Source: Eucalyptus grandis (taxonomy: Eukaryota; Streptophyta; Magnoliopsida; Myrtales; Myrtaceae). From it: 64,000 nt of DNA. Below are positions 1-11,900 of the stretch, one piece after another (the first letter of the stretch is position 1; each line of letters opens with the position of its first letter). Position numbers and translations under genes: made by a program. Location: the NCBI RefSeq assembly GCF_016545825.1, contig NC_052618.1:47562196-47626195 (forward strand), written 5' to 3'. The notes beneath the pieces were generated by a model that was not told the DNA's origin, did not search any database, and was given only the letters and a program-made list of their open reading frames with translations.

Positions 1-456
1 AAATTAACATATACTTTATAATTCATAAACAAAAAAGATAAGGACATTGGCCTCAATGCTACCGGACAATAGATGTGGACAAACATGATAAAGGCACAAA
101 AGCGCTTTACTAAATTGAGTGACCAAATTGAGATAAACTTGAATTTCCTTGGAATTTCATTATTTACAAAGCCCGTGCTCACTTTTTCTTGAATTTCAAT
201 GGTTATTTTCGAAAGCAAAATCGACATTTTGAAGTCAAATGCACGCCTACCATCAAATTCAACACATGGAAACCCAAATTTTCATGTAACAACATATGCT
301 CGAATTGCCATTTAGACAAGCTTAGGTCATCAGTAGCATGGTTTGCACACAATTTTAACTCCTGATTTATGGTTGGTAGAAGGGTAAAAGGAAAACATTT
401 ATGCAATTTATTCTTCAGAAACTTTCAAATAAAGGACTGAAATAGCCAATGTCTAT

Positions 457-693
457 CTAAAATAAGGCTCTATGCTCTTCGGCCGACCAAAACTTCGCTG
501 GTGACAATATTCCGACGGTCAGAGCAAGGGCAATCTCATCAAATGTGGTTTCCGATGCTTCTCTTTCAAGCTCTCTTCCGTCTTCTTCTTCCAACTTCTT
601 ATGCTTCCAACTGCACGCTACTTCGTGCGAAACATCAGAAAATGTAAAGAAGAAGCTTTTGCTTGTCGGATTCGGGTTTTCATTTCCATCATG
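457..693 (-). pseudogene. Unrecognised ORF remnant ending in FWSAEEHRALF
   Basis: A 78-codon open frame on the minus strand runs from just inside two in-frame stops to TAG at 457-459. It has no ATG of its own near the start, so it would have to be an exon or a fragment. It is acidic in the middle (KKLEEEDGRELEREASETT) and ends GILSPAKFWSAEEHRALF. I do not recognise a family; the WSAEEHRALF tail only superficially recalls a SANT/Myb start. The same frame is intact at 55568-55804 and frameshifted at 41164-41399. Shorter relatives of the tail occur near 21150-21200 and 32310-32370. Between the two intact copies I count four amino-acid changes and two silent ones, which does not suggest strong constraint. 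Confidence 0.3.
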
Positions 694-1397
694 TCACTAT
701 GGAAGACGAGAAAGAGCTCGTCCCATGTCCCCCGCGTTTGACCTTTGGTATTGCTGCCTTCTTTGCTTTGAATAGAGAATTGGATGGAGGATGATTTCGC
801 AGCGACACAAACATGCTCTCGGCCTTCAACTGTATTCTGTCCTTCTCTCGTCCTCCCTCCAATTGTGGTTCGTTTCACAGACATTTTGAAAATATATATA
901 TTTGTAAAAGGTAAGTATTATATTGACTTTTGAACTGAGAGGCTATACAACTGTACAGCCGTTTCGAAAATATTTTTGATTCGATAAATTCAAGAAGAGT
1001 GCGTGTTACAGACCCTGTCATTAAACACGACCAAAAAGACCTGCTTCTTCCTCCCAAATCCGCTGACAACCGGAGCTATTGAGGGTTTTCGATTTCTTCC
1101 CTTTTGAGTGATATGGTTTTGGAAAGAACACGAAATGGAATTTTATAGTAGCTTGCTATTCTATTTTTTATCATTGATGGTGCGCAAGTCTAAGCGCTAT
1201 GCGAACTCGTTGAGGAGAGCCTCGAAGAACCCTAATTTCAATTTGGGGTTTTTTCGTGCCTTCGAATTGGAGTGAGGCTAAAATTTGCGAGTTATGCTCG
1301 ACGTGATAAGAGGCCCCACCCTTCTTAAGGACAAGCTGGCCCTTCTCTTAAGAAAAGGAATTTTGGAAGTTACAGAGGAACTGGGAACTGCTAGACT

Positions 1398-1529
1398 ATG
1401 AATCGGGTATTGTATCCAAATGATTCATGCCAAAACTGTGGCGAACGGTATGGACCACGACCCTATCAAAATCCAAGGAAATGTTTTGGATGCGGACATC
1501 AGTATCACATTACGAGAGACTATCCATAG
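1398..1529 (+). pseudogene. Gag zinc-knuckle fragment (retroelement scrap)
   Basis: A 43-codon frame contains CQNCGERYGPRPYQNPRKC followed by CFGCGHQYHITRDYP. The second part is a CCHC zinc knuckle of the retroelement gag type (C-x2-C-x4-H-x4-C) whose last cysteine has become tyrosine. It is a fragment of a Ty3-gypsy-like gag inserted in the module. At 1556 it joins directly to the sequence just upstream of family B genes, with the B coding region missing. The identical scrap lies at 42104-42235 in M5 and is absent from the other modules. Confidence 0.6.
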
Positions 1530-1555
1530 GAAAGGACCCAAGCGAATGCCTCCTG

Positions 1556-1610
1556 CTTGAGTGGCAAAGGCCATCAAGGGTACTTTAAAGGATCTTTAGA
1601 TTTATAAAAG
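1556..1610 (-). promoter_or_regulatory. Orphan family B promoter, coding region lost
   Basis: The sequence from ttgagtggcaaaggccatc through a minus-strand TATA motif (plus strand atttataaaag) matches the region just upstream of the family B start codons at 22441 and 33606. Here the B start codon and everything after it are replaced by the gag scrap, leaving a promoter without its gene. The M5 copy (about 42265-42320) has the same junction. Confidence 0.55.
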
Positions 1611-2141
1611 CCTCGTCATTGGAATAAGTGCATCGGAATACATAACGTTAGTGTGTAATACCAGTATAATGGCCTTTTTTTTTTTTCTTTAATTCTTTAC
1701 ATATTGGAATTTTCGAAATTCGTCAAGTTGTCACTCCCTTAGTAAGCTAAGTTGCCTTGCCTATAAAATATTACTATATGTGCATTTTGAAAATTGATCG
1801 ATTTTTGCAAAGTTCATAGCCAAATTCATCTTACGGCGGTCAACTTTAGATTAGACTGTCTATCAAAATTCTACAAGATATGACTCAATTGTAATTATTT
1901 TTCAAATCAATTGCGCACGCTAAAATACTTTATTTCTTGTTAAAAAGATTAAGAAAAAAATGGATGTCCGTAGTTAGAAGTCTAAATTAACTATTTCTAC
2001 GCCTGAAAAAATTCTTGAAAACTCGCAAGAATTCATTAAAGTTCGATTTCTATTTATCTATTGACCATGGCACTCTCGTCGCGTGGCATAGTCTATAGTT
2101 TATACTCTCAACGACACTAGCTTTTAATTGTATTTCAAGTT

Positions 2142-2320
2142 GTTTTTCACGAAATATATTAAAGAAGATACACCCTTTTGAATTGATTTGGGGCAAAGCA
2201 GCGGAAAAAGCAAGAGCCAGACATGGTATTAAGGTTGTTTCCGATGGTTGGCCACACCCATGTTTTGCAACGATCTATGCGAAGGATGAGTATTACTTGG
2301 TGGTGCATACATGTCTATAG
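2142..2320 (+). other. Unrecognised plus-strand open frame in the module
   Basis: An open frame ends at TAG 2318-2320 and reads through FELIWGKAAEKARARHG and then IKVVSDGWPHPCFATIYAKD. It looks protein-like but matches no family I know. It recurs at about 23020-23200, 34180-34360 and 42860-43020. In the M3 copy (about 28760-28920) indels break the frame. It may be an exon scrap captured in the module or chance reading of conserved spacer. Confidence 0.2.
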
Positions 2321-2426
2321 TTGTACCGCGTGCTATTTTCCAAAGTATCAATAAGACTCGCATGCTCCGACGGTGCATGTGAATTAGGCTCACTAAATGA
2401 TGTATAATCGATAATCTGGCGTGCTT

Positions 2427-2428
<2 letters not shown>

Positions 2429-2473
<45 letters not shown>
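2429..2473. repeat. GA microsatellite
   Basis: A run of (GA)n lies about 50 bp past the stop codon of A1. Homologous but shorter or impure runs lie after the other family A copies at about 23315, 29038, 34470 and 43135, so the tract length varies between module copies. Confidence 0.95.
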
Positions 2474-2475
<2 letters not shown>

Positions 2476-2519
2476 CATAAGATTTTATTTCAAGCTTGTG
2501 CTGCATATGCATACATTAA

Positions 2520-2866
2520 TCATGGGAGGATAGGTTTGATTTGTTTCTTGTCGTTGGCTCTCAGGAAACCCAGTGGAGGATCATCCCCCGGGCAAACACA
2601 TCTGCCGAGGGGGATGGGACACTGGCAATTATTTGGGTCAGGACATTCTTGAACAACCTTGCAAGGGATCCAACGAACCACATGTCGCGCTTCAACTCTC
2701 GTCTCCAAACCTTTTCATGAATAACATTTTTCACAGTTAACAGCAAATTCAGAAGTATGTCACAAATTCATGCAACTCACAACAATATTTGAGGGAGAGA
2801 TATACCGCATGCAAATATGAGAAGCGCAAGTAATACAACAATACACTTCGAGCCAAATTTCGTCAT
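2520..2866 (-). CDS. A1: secreted six-cysteine peptide, family A, intact
   Basis: Two exons on the minus strand, 2806-2866 (61 nt) and 2520-2710 (191 nt), are separated by a 95-nt GT..AG intron in phase 1. They encode 83 residues. Residues 1-20 are a signal peptide (MTKFGSK then the hydrophobic CIVVLLALLIFAC). The mature part has a basic stretch (VEARHVVRW) and six cysteines at 37, 43, 49, 51, 58 and 60, spacing C-x5-C-x5-C-x-C-x6-C-x-C, then a proline/glycine-rich tail. The start is the first ATG after a TATA motif. The architecture (signal exon, phase-1 intron, cysteine-rich exon) is that of plant defensin-like and nodule-type cysteine-rich peptides. Assignment to that broad class is inference, since two CxC motifs are not the canonical defensin spacing. 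Likely secreted; target unknown. Confidence 0.72.
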
Positions 2867-2946
2867 CGCTCTCGTCGGTTTGTAATCTGTTATATACTTT
2901 GATTAGTATATGTATCTTTGTGTTAGGTCTGTTGTTTTGCAATGAA

Positions 2947-2955
2947 TTATATATA
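2947..2955 (-). promoter_or_regulatory. TATA box of A1
   Basis: The minus strand reads CCTATATATAATTC, about 85 bp upstream of the A1 start codon. The same motif at the same distance precedes every family A copy: about 23818-23826 (A2), 29541-29550 (A3), 34971-34980 (A4) and 43640-43648 (A5). The core promoter is therefore conserved even in the broken copies. Confidence 0.6.
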
Positions 2956-3202
2956 GGCTGAATCATTCACTGCGAATCCAGTTTTCTTGACAAGTAAATT
3001 AATGTTTTTCTAAATTTTCGTGACTATTAAAAATATGCTCATGATAGGCTAGATCTCCATCATTTAATTTCCATAAAATTAACGTCGGAGGGATTCTTTC
3101 ATTAAGAACTTCCATTGTTTTTATATCTATTTGTCCCACACCAAAGGAAGAAAATCTTATAGGATCGAAAAATTTAGTATAGCATTGAATGACCCCACTA
3201 GC

Positions 3203-5012
3203 TGTTGACGCCTAAAATTTCATTTTAATTAATTAGATTTTATTTTTGTTTTTATTTTGTTCGGATGATAAATAAATGAAAAAACGAAAAAAATGGAAAA
3301 AAACGAGAAAAACGGAATAAATAAATAAAAAAAAACGGAAAAAGCCCCTCCCATGGGCCCGTGAGGCCCATTTCTGCCTCAGCCCGGCCCAGTTGGGTCT
3401 TCATCTTCCTCCACCGTCCGCCTTTGCAGCAAACGCGTGTAGGGCGCAATGCCAGAAGGGAGGAGAGGACGGCGACGCACATGGGGGAGCTGGCAACGCA
3501 CTGAAGGATGGGTAGGTGGCGGATGTGACGCTGGTTCGGCCGGCGAAAGTCGTTCGGCACACGAGGACCGGCGGTCGAAGCTCCGTCGACCGACCTCCCC
3601 CTCGCCTATAAATAGGGCTCCCCCGACGATGGCAAAGGGCACGCCGAGAACGATCGAAGGCTGCAAAGCTTCAAGCTTCTTGCTGAGAGACTTCAGAAGG
3701 GGAGCCGAGGTCGAGCAAGCCCAGATCCGAAGGCTCACGGCCGGAGAGGGAGAAGTTCTGCCTGAGAGACACAAAGATCCTGGAGAGAGAGAGAGGGAGC
3801 CAGATTGAGTCGTAGCCCTTGGACACCCCACTAAGAGACTTCAGGGGGGCCGAGGGCTCACGGCCTCAGATCTGAGCGTTGCCGGAGGAGTGGATCGAGA
3901 GAGAGAGGGGGAGATCGAGCACGGGGAAGGCGAAAGGGCGTCGAGCATCGTGCGATGTCGTCACCGTCTCTGCCGTGCACGGTTGCCGGTCTTGGCCAGG
4001 TAGCCTACCTCCGTCGTCGTCACCACTATCGCCGTCGTAGCCCTCTCCGTTGTCCCGTTCTCGTCATGTCGCCGCCGCTATCGTAGTCACCGTCGCCGCC
4101 AAAGCACCTAGGTTTCCGTCCCCGGCGCAAGGGGTCGCAAACCCTAGGGTTTGCGATTTTCAGTCGCGAGCGGATCCGAACCCGGAAAATCGAGTAGGGT
4201 TCGCAGTCCGCGGGTGGCGGGAGTCGGGTCGGAGTCTTTGGAGGCGGGTCGGGTAGGGTTTCGCCGGAGGGAGCGGGTTGTCGCTATTTGGGTCGTCGGG
4301 CGTTGTTTTGTTTAATAATTTAAAAAAAAAAATCGAGCCCGCTGCGTTTCGGGCTGGCCGGAGTCGGACCCAACTGCCGATCTCGGCCGGGTCAGGTTTT
4401 ATAATATTTTAATATAAAATAATAAATAAATAATTTATTTTCAAAAAAATCAAAAAATAATTTATTTTCGAAAAATATTAAAAAATGTTTTAATTTCCAG
4501 AAAATTGAAAAATATTTAGAAAATATTAAAAAAAAATTATTTTCCAAAAAATCAAAAAAATCAAAAATATTCCATATTTTCCAAAAAATACCAAAAAAAT
4601 CCAAAAATCCCTTTTATGTCCAAAAATTAGAAAAAGACTCAAAAATGTTTTCCTCCCAAAATGCATGGAAAATCCCTCAAACATCAATAAAGCCTTAGGG
4701 TTTAAACAAGATTAGGTACCGAAAGGGCATTAGTGATTAACTAGTGTAATTAAGTCCCCGATCCTGATTTCTCTAGTTGCGCGAAATGAGTATTTCTCCC
4801 AATACTTCGCTTGGGTTTCTAATCAACCCACCCCAAATCGATTAGTGGCGACTCCATTTTAAAAAATTGAATTACGGGTTAAAGACTTGAACCATTAAGT
4901 CATGAATTAGTGGACTTGGGAGAGTCCGGGCTTAACTAATTTCAGCCAAGCCATTAGCCTCCTTTAGGCGCCCGTACCCGATTGCGGGCGCCGAAAAAAA
5001 GAGGTCGCGATA
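3203..5012 (+). repeat. 5' LTR of the Tat/Ogre-like element
   Basis: The LTR starts TGTTGACGCC and ends GAGGTCGCGATA, where the 3' LTR ends in the expected CA. A GC-rich middle (about 3340-4300) contains a TATA motif (cctataaatagg, about 3604) and the phrase aaaccctagggttt. An A-rich stretch follows (4320-4620). ORFs seen here, on both strands, lie in LTR sequence and are not genes. Confidence 0.85.
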
Positions 5013-5014
5013 GC

Positions 5015-5036
5015 TTGGCGACTCACTGGGACTTTG
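5015..5036 (+). other. Primer binding site, Tat/Ogre-like element
   Basis: Two bases after the LTR comes ttggcgactcactgggac. This resembles the TGGCGACTC..GGGAC primer-binding sites of plant Tat/Ogre elements, which pair with the 3' end of a tRNA (reported as tRNA-Arg for that group). The reverse-oriented relative at 26088 has ttggtgactcacatttggga at the same place. Confidence 0.55.
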
Positions 5037-5544
5037 AAGACTTAGGCCATTTTTGTCTTGTTTAAATTCTTTCTTGACTTAGGTTTTTTCTTTAGGCAGG
5101 TCAAAAGCTTAGAAATTTATTTTAATTTTGCTTAAAATAGATTATCTTGTGATTATAAACTGTTGTGCATGCTTTACTGTTTTAAAACACTATACATGGC
5201 ACACACAACCCGGCCGCCGGACCTGGGCCGCCATAGGATTTCTAGGATGGTGTTAAGAAAGATACAACCTCAAACGCGAGACTGCGATGTAGAGGTTGCC
5301 TTTCTTTTCCCCGAATTTCTTAGCCGAGGTTAGGAGGGTATGGTGCTAACACGAGACTGCGACGGGCGGATATCCTTTTAATCTCACCAAGCCTTCTCAG
5401 TTAGAAATTGAGCCGCACGTCCCATGCGCATGTCTTTATGCTTGCCATTTTTTAAAAGCAAAGTAATTTCTTTACTTTTACTTAGTCTTTTTATTTGGCC
5501 CATGGCAATTTAGGATAAGCTTTTCAAGTCCCAGTCTATATGCA

Positions 5545-6819
5545 ATGGGGAAAGACGATATCCAGTTTATTCCTACTCCCAAGGCGAAGCTCTTCAGATG
5601 GTGGGGTCAATTAGATCAATTTGCCCAAGAGCGTGTGAAGGCCAAAGTCGGTCATCTCCTATCGTTGATCCAAATCACTGTTCGCCCTGAAGTCATACAA
5701 GCCATGGCACATTTCTGGTGCCCAAAGACGGTTACTTTTATGTTTGGTAGGTTTGAGCTAACCCCAACCCTGGAAGAATACAGCATCATCACTGGAATGC
5801 CTCTTGAGAAAAAGCTCATCAAACCATCGACAGGCGCCCTCCCGTGGCACAGGTTGGCACGACTTTTAGGAACTGAAATCCATGTCATGAGACAAATTCT
5901 TGAAAACAACCATAATACATGCCCTCTAGAATTCGTGAATGCATGTTTTCAAAACCAGCCTATGACCCAAAATAGTAAGATTTTCCTCCTGGCCTTTTTT
6001 GGGCTCATCGTTTTCCCCCATCAAAGAAATGCCATAAGTTCTAAGATGGCATGGATAGTTGATCAAATCTTGAGAGGGGGGAATTATGTCAACATGATTT
6101 TAACTGAAACATTCTTGTCTTTTAATCGTTTTAAAGACAACTCGGAAAAAATCATGCGAGCCTCTCCTGAAATTTTACAAGTCTGGTTCTTTTCTCACCT
6201 AAGCGAATTCCGAGACTTCATGCGATCGTCTAAAACGAATGCTTTCGAAAACCCATTACAAAAATTTATGGTTTTAGGACCATACATTCCCAATCAAAGC
6301 TATTTAAATTAGGTAAGCTTCCTAAGAGACCCAGCTCCCGAGGCATTCCAATGGTGTGCTCGTTGGTTCCATGAAAAGAGAGCTCGCTTCGCTTACAAGC
6401 GCTGTCTCCCAATCCCGTTGCTCGGCCTCACCGGTGCCATTCTCTATCACCCGTATCGGGTGGCACGACAATATGAAGCCCTTCAGGAGATCCCACTGCC
6501 TTTCATCAGGAAGATCTCTTCAGTTCTTTTCAACACAAGCCGTGACTACGCATTCAAAGTTTCTACCGCTTAGGAAACCTGGGACAAGTTCCATCGCAAA
6601 AGGATCGTGGTACTTGAAGGGCTTGAGGGAAAAGAAAAAGCCCACCACGCCTCCATGTCCTACATCCACAACCATCGTATCCCGACAAAATGGAAGCCAT
6701 CAGTTCCTCACTCAATCGGAGAGCAGCACCGCACGAGCAAGCGAGCTCATAGAGAGGGATTTGGGAATGGACTGGATGCACACCTCAGAGCCAACCCAAG
6801 GAAGCAGGCATCCTCGTAA
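5545..6819 (+). pseudogene. DUF7745-like ORF (extra ORF before gag), two in-frame TAG
   Basis: A 425-codon frame starts at ATG 5545 and is broken by TAG at 6310-6312 and 6571-6573. The N-terminal 255 codons are open and read like the plant mobile-domain/DUF7745 family: WGQLDQFAQERVKAKVGHLL, then a pattern of FGRFELTPTLEEYSIITGMP and later WFFSHLSEFRDFM. After the first stop the same frame continues with WCARWFHEKRARFAYKRC and YHPYRVARQYEALQEIP. Genes of this family commonly sit upstream of gag in plant Tat-like retroelements; their function is not established. Both breaks are TAG, as from single substitutions. Confidence 0.7.
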
Positions 6820-7049
6820 GAACAAGGCTCCCCGTCGCATATAAATTGGCAATCATGTGCCCTTTAGTGTTAATCTTGTGAAAATTTTGTCCCATTGTTT
6901 AGGGACTTTTGTTTAATGTCTAGATGTCAGAAGTCTATGGTCTATAAAATCCTATTTTGATAAATAAGAAAGCAGTTAGACCATTGTCATGGGTCAATCT
7001 TTGTTTACTTTCATGCTCATTCATTGTTTTCACCACGAGCAGGTAATTA

Positions 7050-8094
7050 TGAATCGCCGGCCACCAATAGTTCGCGCATGGCCTCATGCACTAGGGCCCG
7101 ATCAGAATGATGTACAAAATCGCATCATTAACATTGAAGACGGCATAGGACAGATGTCCATTGTCTTTCAACAACTCTCAAGACAAATGAAATCCACTCA
7201 AGCTAAGCCCAACTCTATAGTTACCTCAAACATCGTCATGACACCTGTAAATTTGCCAGAAAATAGCCAGTACCATATATAGTTTGAAAAGATCATGAAA
7301 AAGTTAAGCCGAGAGGGAGCGAGAATCCCATGGACTGTCCAATTACACCGGCATTGAGATCTGAAAAACTCAAAGCACTTGAATGCGAAAGGTATGCCGA
7401 TACCTCCCGCCCAGAGACCTACTTGTAGGCCTACCTAGTCCGAAGGATGATTCAATCGTACCAATCGAGCTTGACTAGCCCTGCTTTGCGATGGTACATT
7501 GTTAGGAAGATTAGTCCCCTTAAAACATGGAGGGAACTAATTCATGTTTTTCACCAAGAGTATAATATTAACATCACCCCTGACATCACCTTGCCTTACG
7601 AAGAGCCGATGATCGCGGAGCACGAGGAACTATTAGTCGCCGAGATAAGAGAGGAACATGTCAATAAAGCCTTGCATAATAAATGGGCAGCTGAACAACA
7701 CCCTGTTACTGGAAAATTTCCCACTAGGAAAGGCAAGGAGCCTTTGTACGAGATCAAAGACATAGAGCCTGTTCAAGACCGGGGCACGACTGGACGACTC
7801 CCCAAGCTTACTCCAAGAACTAGGGTCCAAAGAATACTGACCCCTATCAACTTGGAAAGTGAATCAGACAGTGAAACTCTAATGTCTCTCACTTCCCTTG
7901 ACAGAATCGAGCTGACAAAACGAAGGGCCTTAATCAAAAGGTCTAGACCAAAAGACAAGAAAAGAAAGCCTAAGCAGATCGATGCAACATCTGCCAACGA
8001 GCCACCGCACCAAAGCTTCGAGCATTCCCAAGAATACAGCTTTGAAGGCTACCATCCCCTAGAGTACAACCTTGAAGACTTCCCGGCTCCATAA
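7050..8094 (+). pseudogene. Gag-like region 1 of the Tat/Ogre-like element
   Basis: An ORF from the ATG at 7050 (N-terminal NRRPPIVRAWPHALGP, then a short heptad-like IEDGIGQMSIVFQQLS) ends at TAG 7280-7282. After a broken stretch, a second open frame at 7447-8094 begins with a Retrotrans_gag-type core (SYQSSLTSPALRWY, KTWRELIHVFHQEYNINI). It then changes to an acidic and lysine-rich tail (RRALIKRSRPKDKKRKPKQ). No zinc knuckle was seen. The core is shorter than usual, probably by internal deletion. Confidence 0.6.
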
Positions 8095-8240
8095 TACAAT
8101 CCCAAGGACTTCCAGCGTTATTTCGACAATGAAACTGACGATTCATCGTATAACTGTTTACTACTCTCATCCAGGATGAAGGCCCGTCAGAAGAGGAAGC
8201 ATACGTCTTTATCCACTATGATCCTAACAAAGTACTAAGC

Positions 8241-8951
8241 TTGTCCTTTGACCATGAGGATAGCTTCAATACTTCATCCTCATTTGGAAATTTTGACCAA
8301 GAAGAAAGCAATGGGGTAATCTCGGTAGAATCCAATTTCCCTGAAACAGAAAAATTCACCACTACAACAGATATGCAGTGGGAAAACCAGTGGCCTAACC
8401 AAGATACACCAGGCTCGTCTTGCCCTCATAGGATCATGACCCCCATAGAAATGTGGATACCCAATCTCCGCAAGTATAATGGCACGACTTGCCCCGTGGC
8501 CCACTTGTAGTACCTCCATGCTGAAATGAGTCGGTATTATAGCCCAATGTCATTCACAACTCAGGCCTTCCAAGAAAGTCTTACAGGGTTTGCATTGCAA
8601 TGGTTCGTCACAGCAGATATCAGCCTCATGAGAGATTGGAATGAGTTGTCTTCCACATTCCTGCATCAGTACCAGCACCAGATTGGAGCTGAACTGTCTT
8701 GCGAGAACTTGGGTCACTTTAGAAGAAGACCAATGGAGGATTTTCGAGCATATGCAAGGAGGTGGGAAGCTTTTATGATGCAAACTTACCCTTAAGCGGC
8801 TGAAGAAGAAATGATAAAACTGTTCATAGGGGCCTTACCTCGCAAGCATCGTTGTTGGTTGCATGGGTTGCACTTCCATAGCTTCAATGAAGTGGTCCTC
8901 TCATGCGAATACTTCGAGTCTACTGGAGGCGAGGAACCCAAAGGCGCTTGA
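8241..8951 (+). pseudogene. Gag-like region 2 of the Tat/Ogre-like element
   Basis: One frame from ATG 8241 to TGA 8949-8951 is interrupted by TAG at 8508-8510 and TAA at 8793-8795. It contains a second Retrotrans_gag-type core: AFQESLTGFALQWFVTADIS, WNELSSTFLHQYQHQIG, then RRRPMEDFRAYARRWEAF and IKLFIGALPRKH. Together with region 1 this gives two successive gag-core homologies in one element, in different reading frames. The likeliest reading is that gag was duplicated, or that two related elements recombined. Confidence 0.6.
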
Positions 8952-11900
8952 TTTCGGAATCAACACTATCAAAGCACTCCTTTACACAAGAGTTTTCATG
9001 GATTTTACTTATTTTTATAATTTCATGTTTTTTATCTTGTCTAGTGTGCTACCTTGTTGTATTTTCCATTCCAAGTACTCTATTGTGCAGTTCTAATATT
9101 TTGTTTTAAGAGCATGAGGCGGTACTCCAAACCAGCCTAGTGATGTTATCCAACCATGAAAAGAAAATATCATCCAAAGAGAATACTGAGGGCTGAGCTT
9201 CCTCATGCTTTTTCTCCCCCAAAGACGTATTTTGAAAATAAAAAATATTTCATCACCCAAAAGTTTTGTCAAAACAAGATGATAAATTTAAGCACGTTTG
9301 TCTTTCTAACCCTCTCACTTTATGTTTCAGAACATCATCCCCTTTGATTTAGTGTGACAAAAGGCATTTGAAACTAGCACATCGTGTGAGTAGACCAGAC
9401 TCGAAAGCACCTTTTCAAGAAAGCAGGGACAAACAAAAATGAGCATCTCGTTTAAAAAAAAAAGGGGTAAGTCTTATTCCCTTAACACAATATTGAGAAT
9501 GACAATCCCTCTCTTCTATTTATAGGATACAAAAAAGGTGAGACGTAATAGATACAGGCATACAATTGAAATCAAAGCATCCATGACATGCCTCACTCCT
9601 GCCCAGCTCCATCCTAAGCCAAAAGACTATCTTGTCGCACGACGCACCCAAACAGCTAGATGTTATAGTTTCAACTTCGACGAGCCCGGAAGCATAAGGA
9701 AGAAGTTCCTTCTCTTCCTTTAAAGTGATTACTGTCAACAGGGAGAAAATCCAGACAATCAAGGCGATCTATAGCCCCACACCCTGGACAATGACTTTGG
9801 AATCTAGAAGCTTCACTCCAGACGCATATTCTTCCAAGGAGTAATTGCCATTAGAAAGCTTAAGATTTTTTATCTCAGATTCCATAGAAGCTTGAGGTAC
9901 ATGACTTTTGCCCAATGATGCTATAGTTAAAGACAGAAGGAGAAATTTCATAGAAGGAAGGCGTTAAAGATGAATCAACGACCGTCAATCATGCATACAT
10001 GGTCACAAATGAGGAAGGCCAATTGAAGGAAACATTGAACTATGCCAAGATAAAGAGACCATCATCGACATTCAAATATCTTTAGGAGCTAGCATAGACA
10101 AACTCTGGGAAAGGGTAATTTGGTATCGTTTCCAATACTCCACTATCTAAACCCGTTTTTGACATATTTTCCCTATTTGATAGGGAGCATCACAACTCAA
10201 GAACCAAACTCAATGGTTAGGTTTGACAAATCAATACTGGCCAAGCGAGTATACAGAAATAACCCGCATCGAATTCACTTGACTTCGTGTAAAGGGGCGT
10301 GCCATCCAGGAGCCAATTCAGAGAATAATTGACCTAACGAAGCAAGGGACATAAGACTTCGTGTCCCCCTCTCACTTCAGGTTCACCCAATCATCTGCAA
10401 ACCAGTGAAGGGTAAAGTTGTATCAATTCTAGTTATTCGACTCTTGAAAGAGTTCATGACTAACACATTCCCTCTTGTTTGTTGCGGGGATCACCTTTTG
10501 TCAAAAGCAAGGATAACGAATCAATGAGAAGCATGTCTTGTTTGTTGTAGGATTACCTGACTGTCAAAAACAAAGATAACAAATCAATGAGAAGCATGAC
10601 AAACTCGCCCAAGCAAAATGGAGTCCTGATTAAATCGCTAAAGCTAATGACATAAACCTTCTAGGCCTCAAATGACGTGCAATTTTGGCCCCACTGATTG
10701 ATCTATTTCCACAGCTTCTCCTCTGCGAAAGGCAAGAGTAGAAATTCCTGATTAGATTCCCAATCCCTGGCTGATCATTCATATGTCATGTCCCTAACCA
10801 ATAGGAGCAATCTATCGACACTCATTTGTGAATAACCCTTTGTAAATAACTCTTTTGATGTTCAAATTTCAACACATTTGTGAATACCATTTCACCAAGC
10901 AAGCACCCTTAAAGCTGTTAATAAGTTTTTCTTGAGTAAAAACCATTCATTTTGAAAGTACAAACTCTTTCGCATCATATGTTGCATGCCTTTTTCCAGG
11001 TGATTTTTGCATGATGATTTTGTCTGTCTAGATCACTGATTTCGCTAAGGATTATTAGAATAGACAGCTAAGTGAAGAATACAAGATTAATTGAGCATGC
11101 TGGATGAGGCACGTCAAGATGATGAAAGGCAAGCCATATCCTACACATAATTCCCCCCGTCTATACACTTGTGAGATGAGTGCAGAAGATTCCATGGCTA
11201 CAGGGTAAAGAGTTCTCTCGGGAATGGTACGATAACCAAAACAGTGAGAGGCATTCCATCGCTCACCCCATTGAATCTCATACACTGACAAATTTCTGCT
11301 ATGCTCCCATCAAAGAACCACCCCACACCGGGGCAAGTCGAAAGCAAGTCAGCATCACAAGGTGAGAAAGGGGATAGAAATTTTCTTGCTTGCACTTGCA
11401 TCAATCTTCAAGTGTCTTTATTGCATATGAACACTCACGTTAATTTAAGTGCCCTAGAGTCATGAAGAGCAATTCTTTCTTTACGCACTTGTATTCATTG
11501 TACAACCCAAGTGAGTCTGTAATTTTACCCTCACATCAAGACAAAGCAGAAGTTACTGTCATAGCCTGAGTGTCGGTTGAAGATGAAGACTCAAGAGTCT
11601 AGTAACGGCGCTTCGATTAAACTTGTCAAGATTAGCTCTCAAGTAACAAGAATAAAAAAAAACAGGGGCATAAAAAAGCAGTGTACCTGGTAAAAGCAAG
11701 GTCAATGCCCATATTTGAAGAAATTGGAATAAACAATAAGGGCATGAAAAAGCAAAGTGTGCACGGGTAAAAGCAAGGCCAATGCCCCCCAGTCAAAAAT
11801 ACAGCCAAGAAAAAGTTGTTGTTGTGGTCCACAGAATCTCCATATGACAAGAAAGACTAGTGACAAATGCCGAGACAGTCACCAACTCTCACCCTTTTAC

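Larger units (their letters stand above)
1..3202. repeat. Cluster module copy M1 (segmental duplication)
   Basis: This stretch is nearly identical to 40706-43890 (M5), base for base over long runs, including a retroelement gag scrap at 1398-1529 and the family A gene A1. Its first 450 bases also match 20620-21150, 31790-32350 and 55170-55570. The part after 1556 matches 22444-24070, 28542-29790 and 33611-35190. Differences from M5 are scattered single-base changes and short indels, for example one T lost near 41268 and a shorter GA run near 43135. The window starts inside the module, so its left limit is not seen. Confidence 0.9.

Noticed and set aside
618..884. 88-codon minus-strand ORF (and copies at 41324 and 55729)
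   Set aside because: Well preserved only because the whole module is preserved; low-complexity serine/lysine reading with no family resemblance, overlapping the EEHRALF frame.
3379..3831. 150- and 119-codon ORFs on opposite strands, also at 16546-16965
   Set aside because: They lie in the GC-rich middle of both LTRs, where chance open frames are expected.
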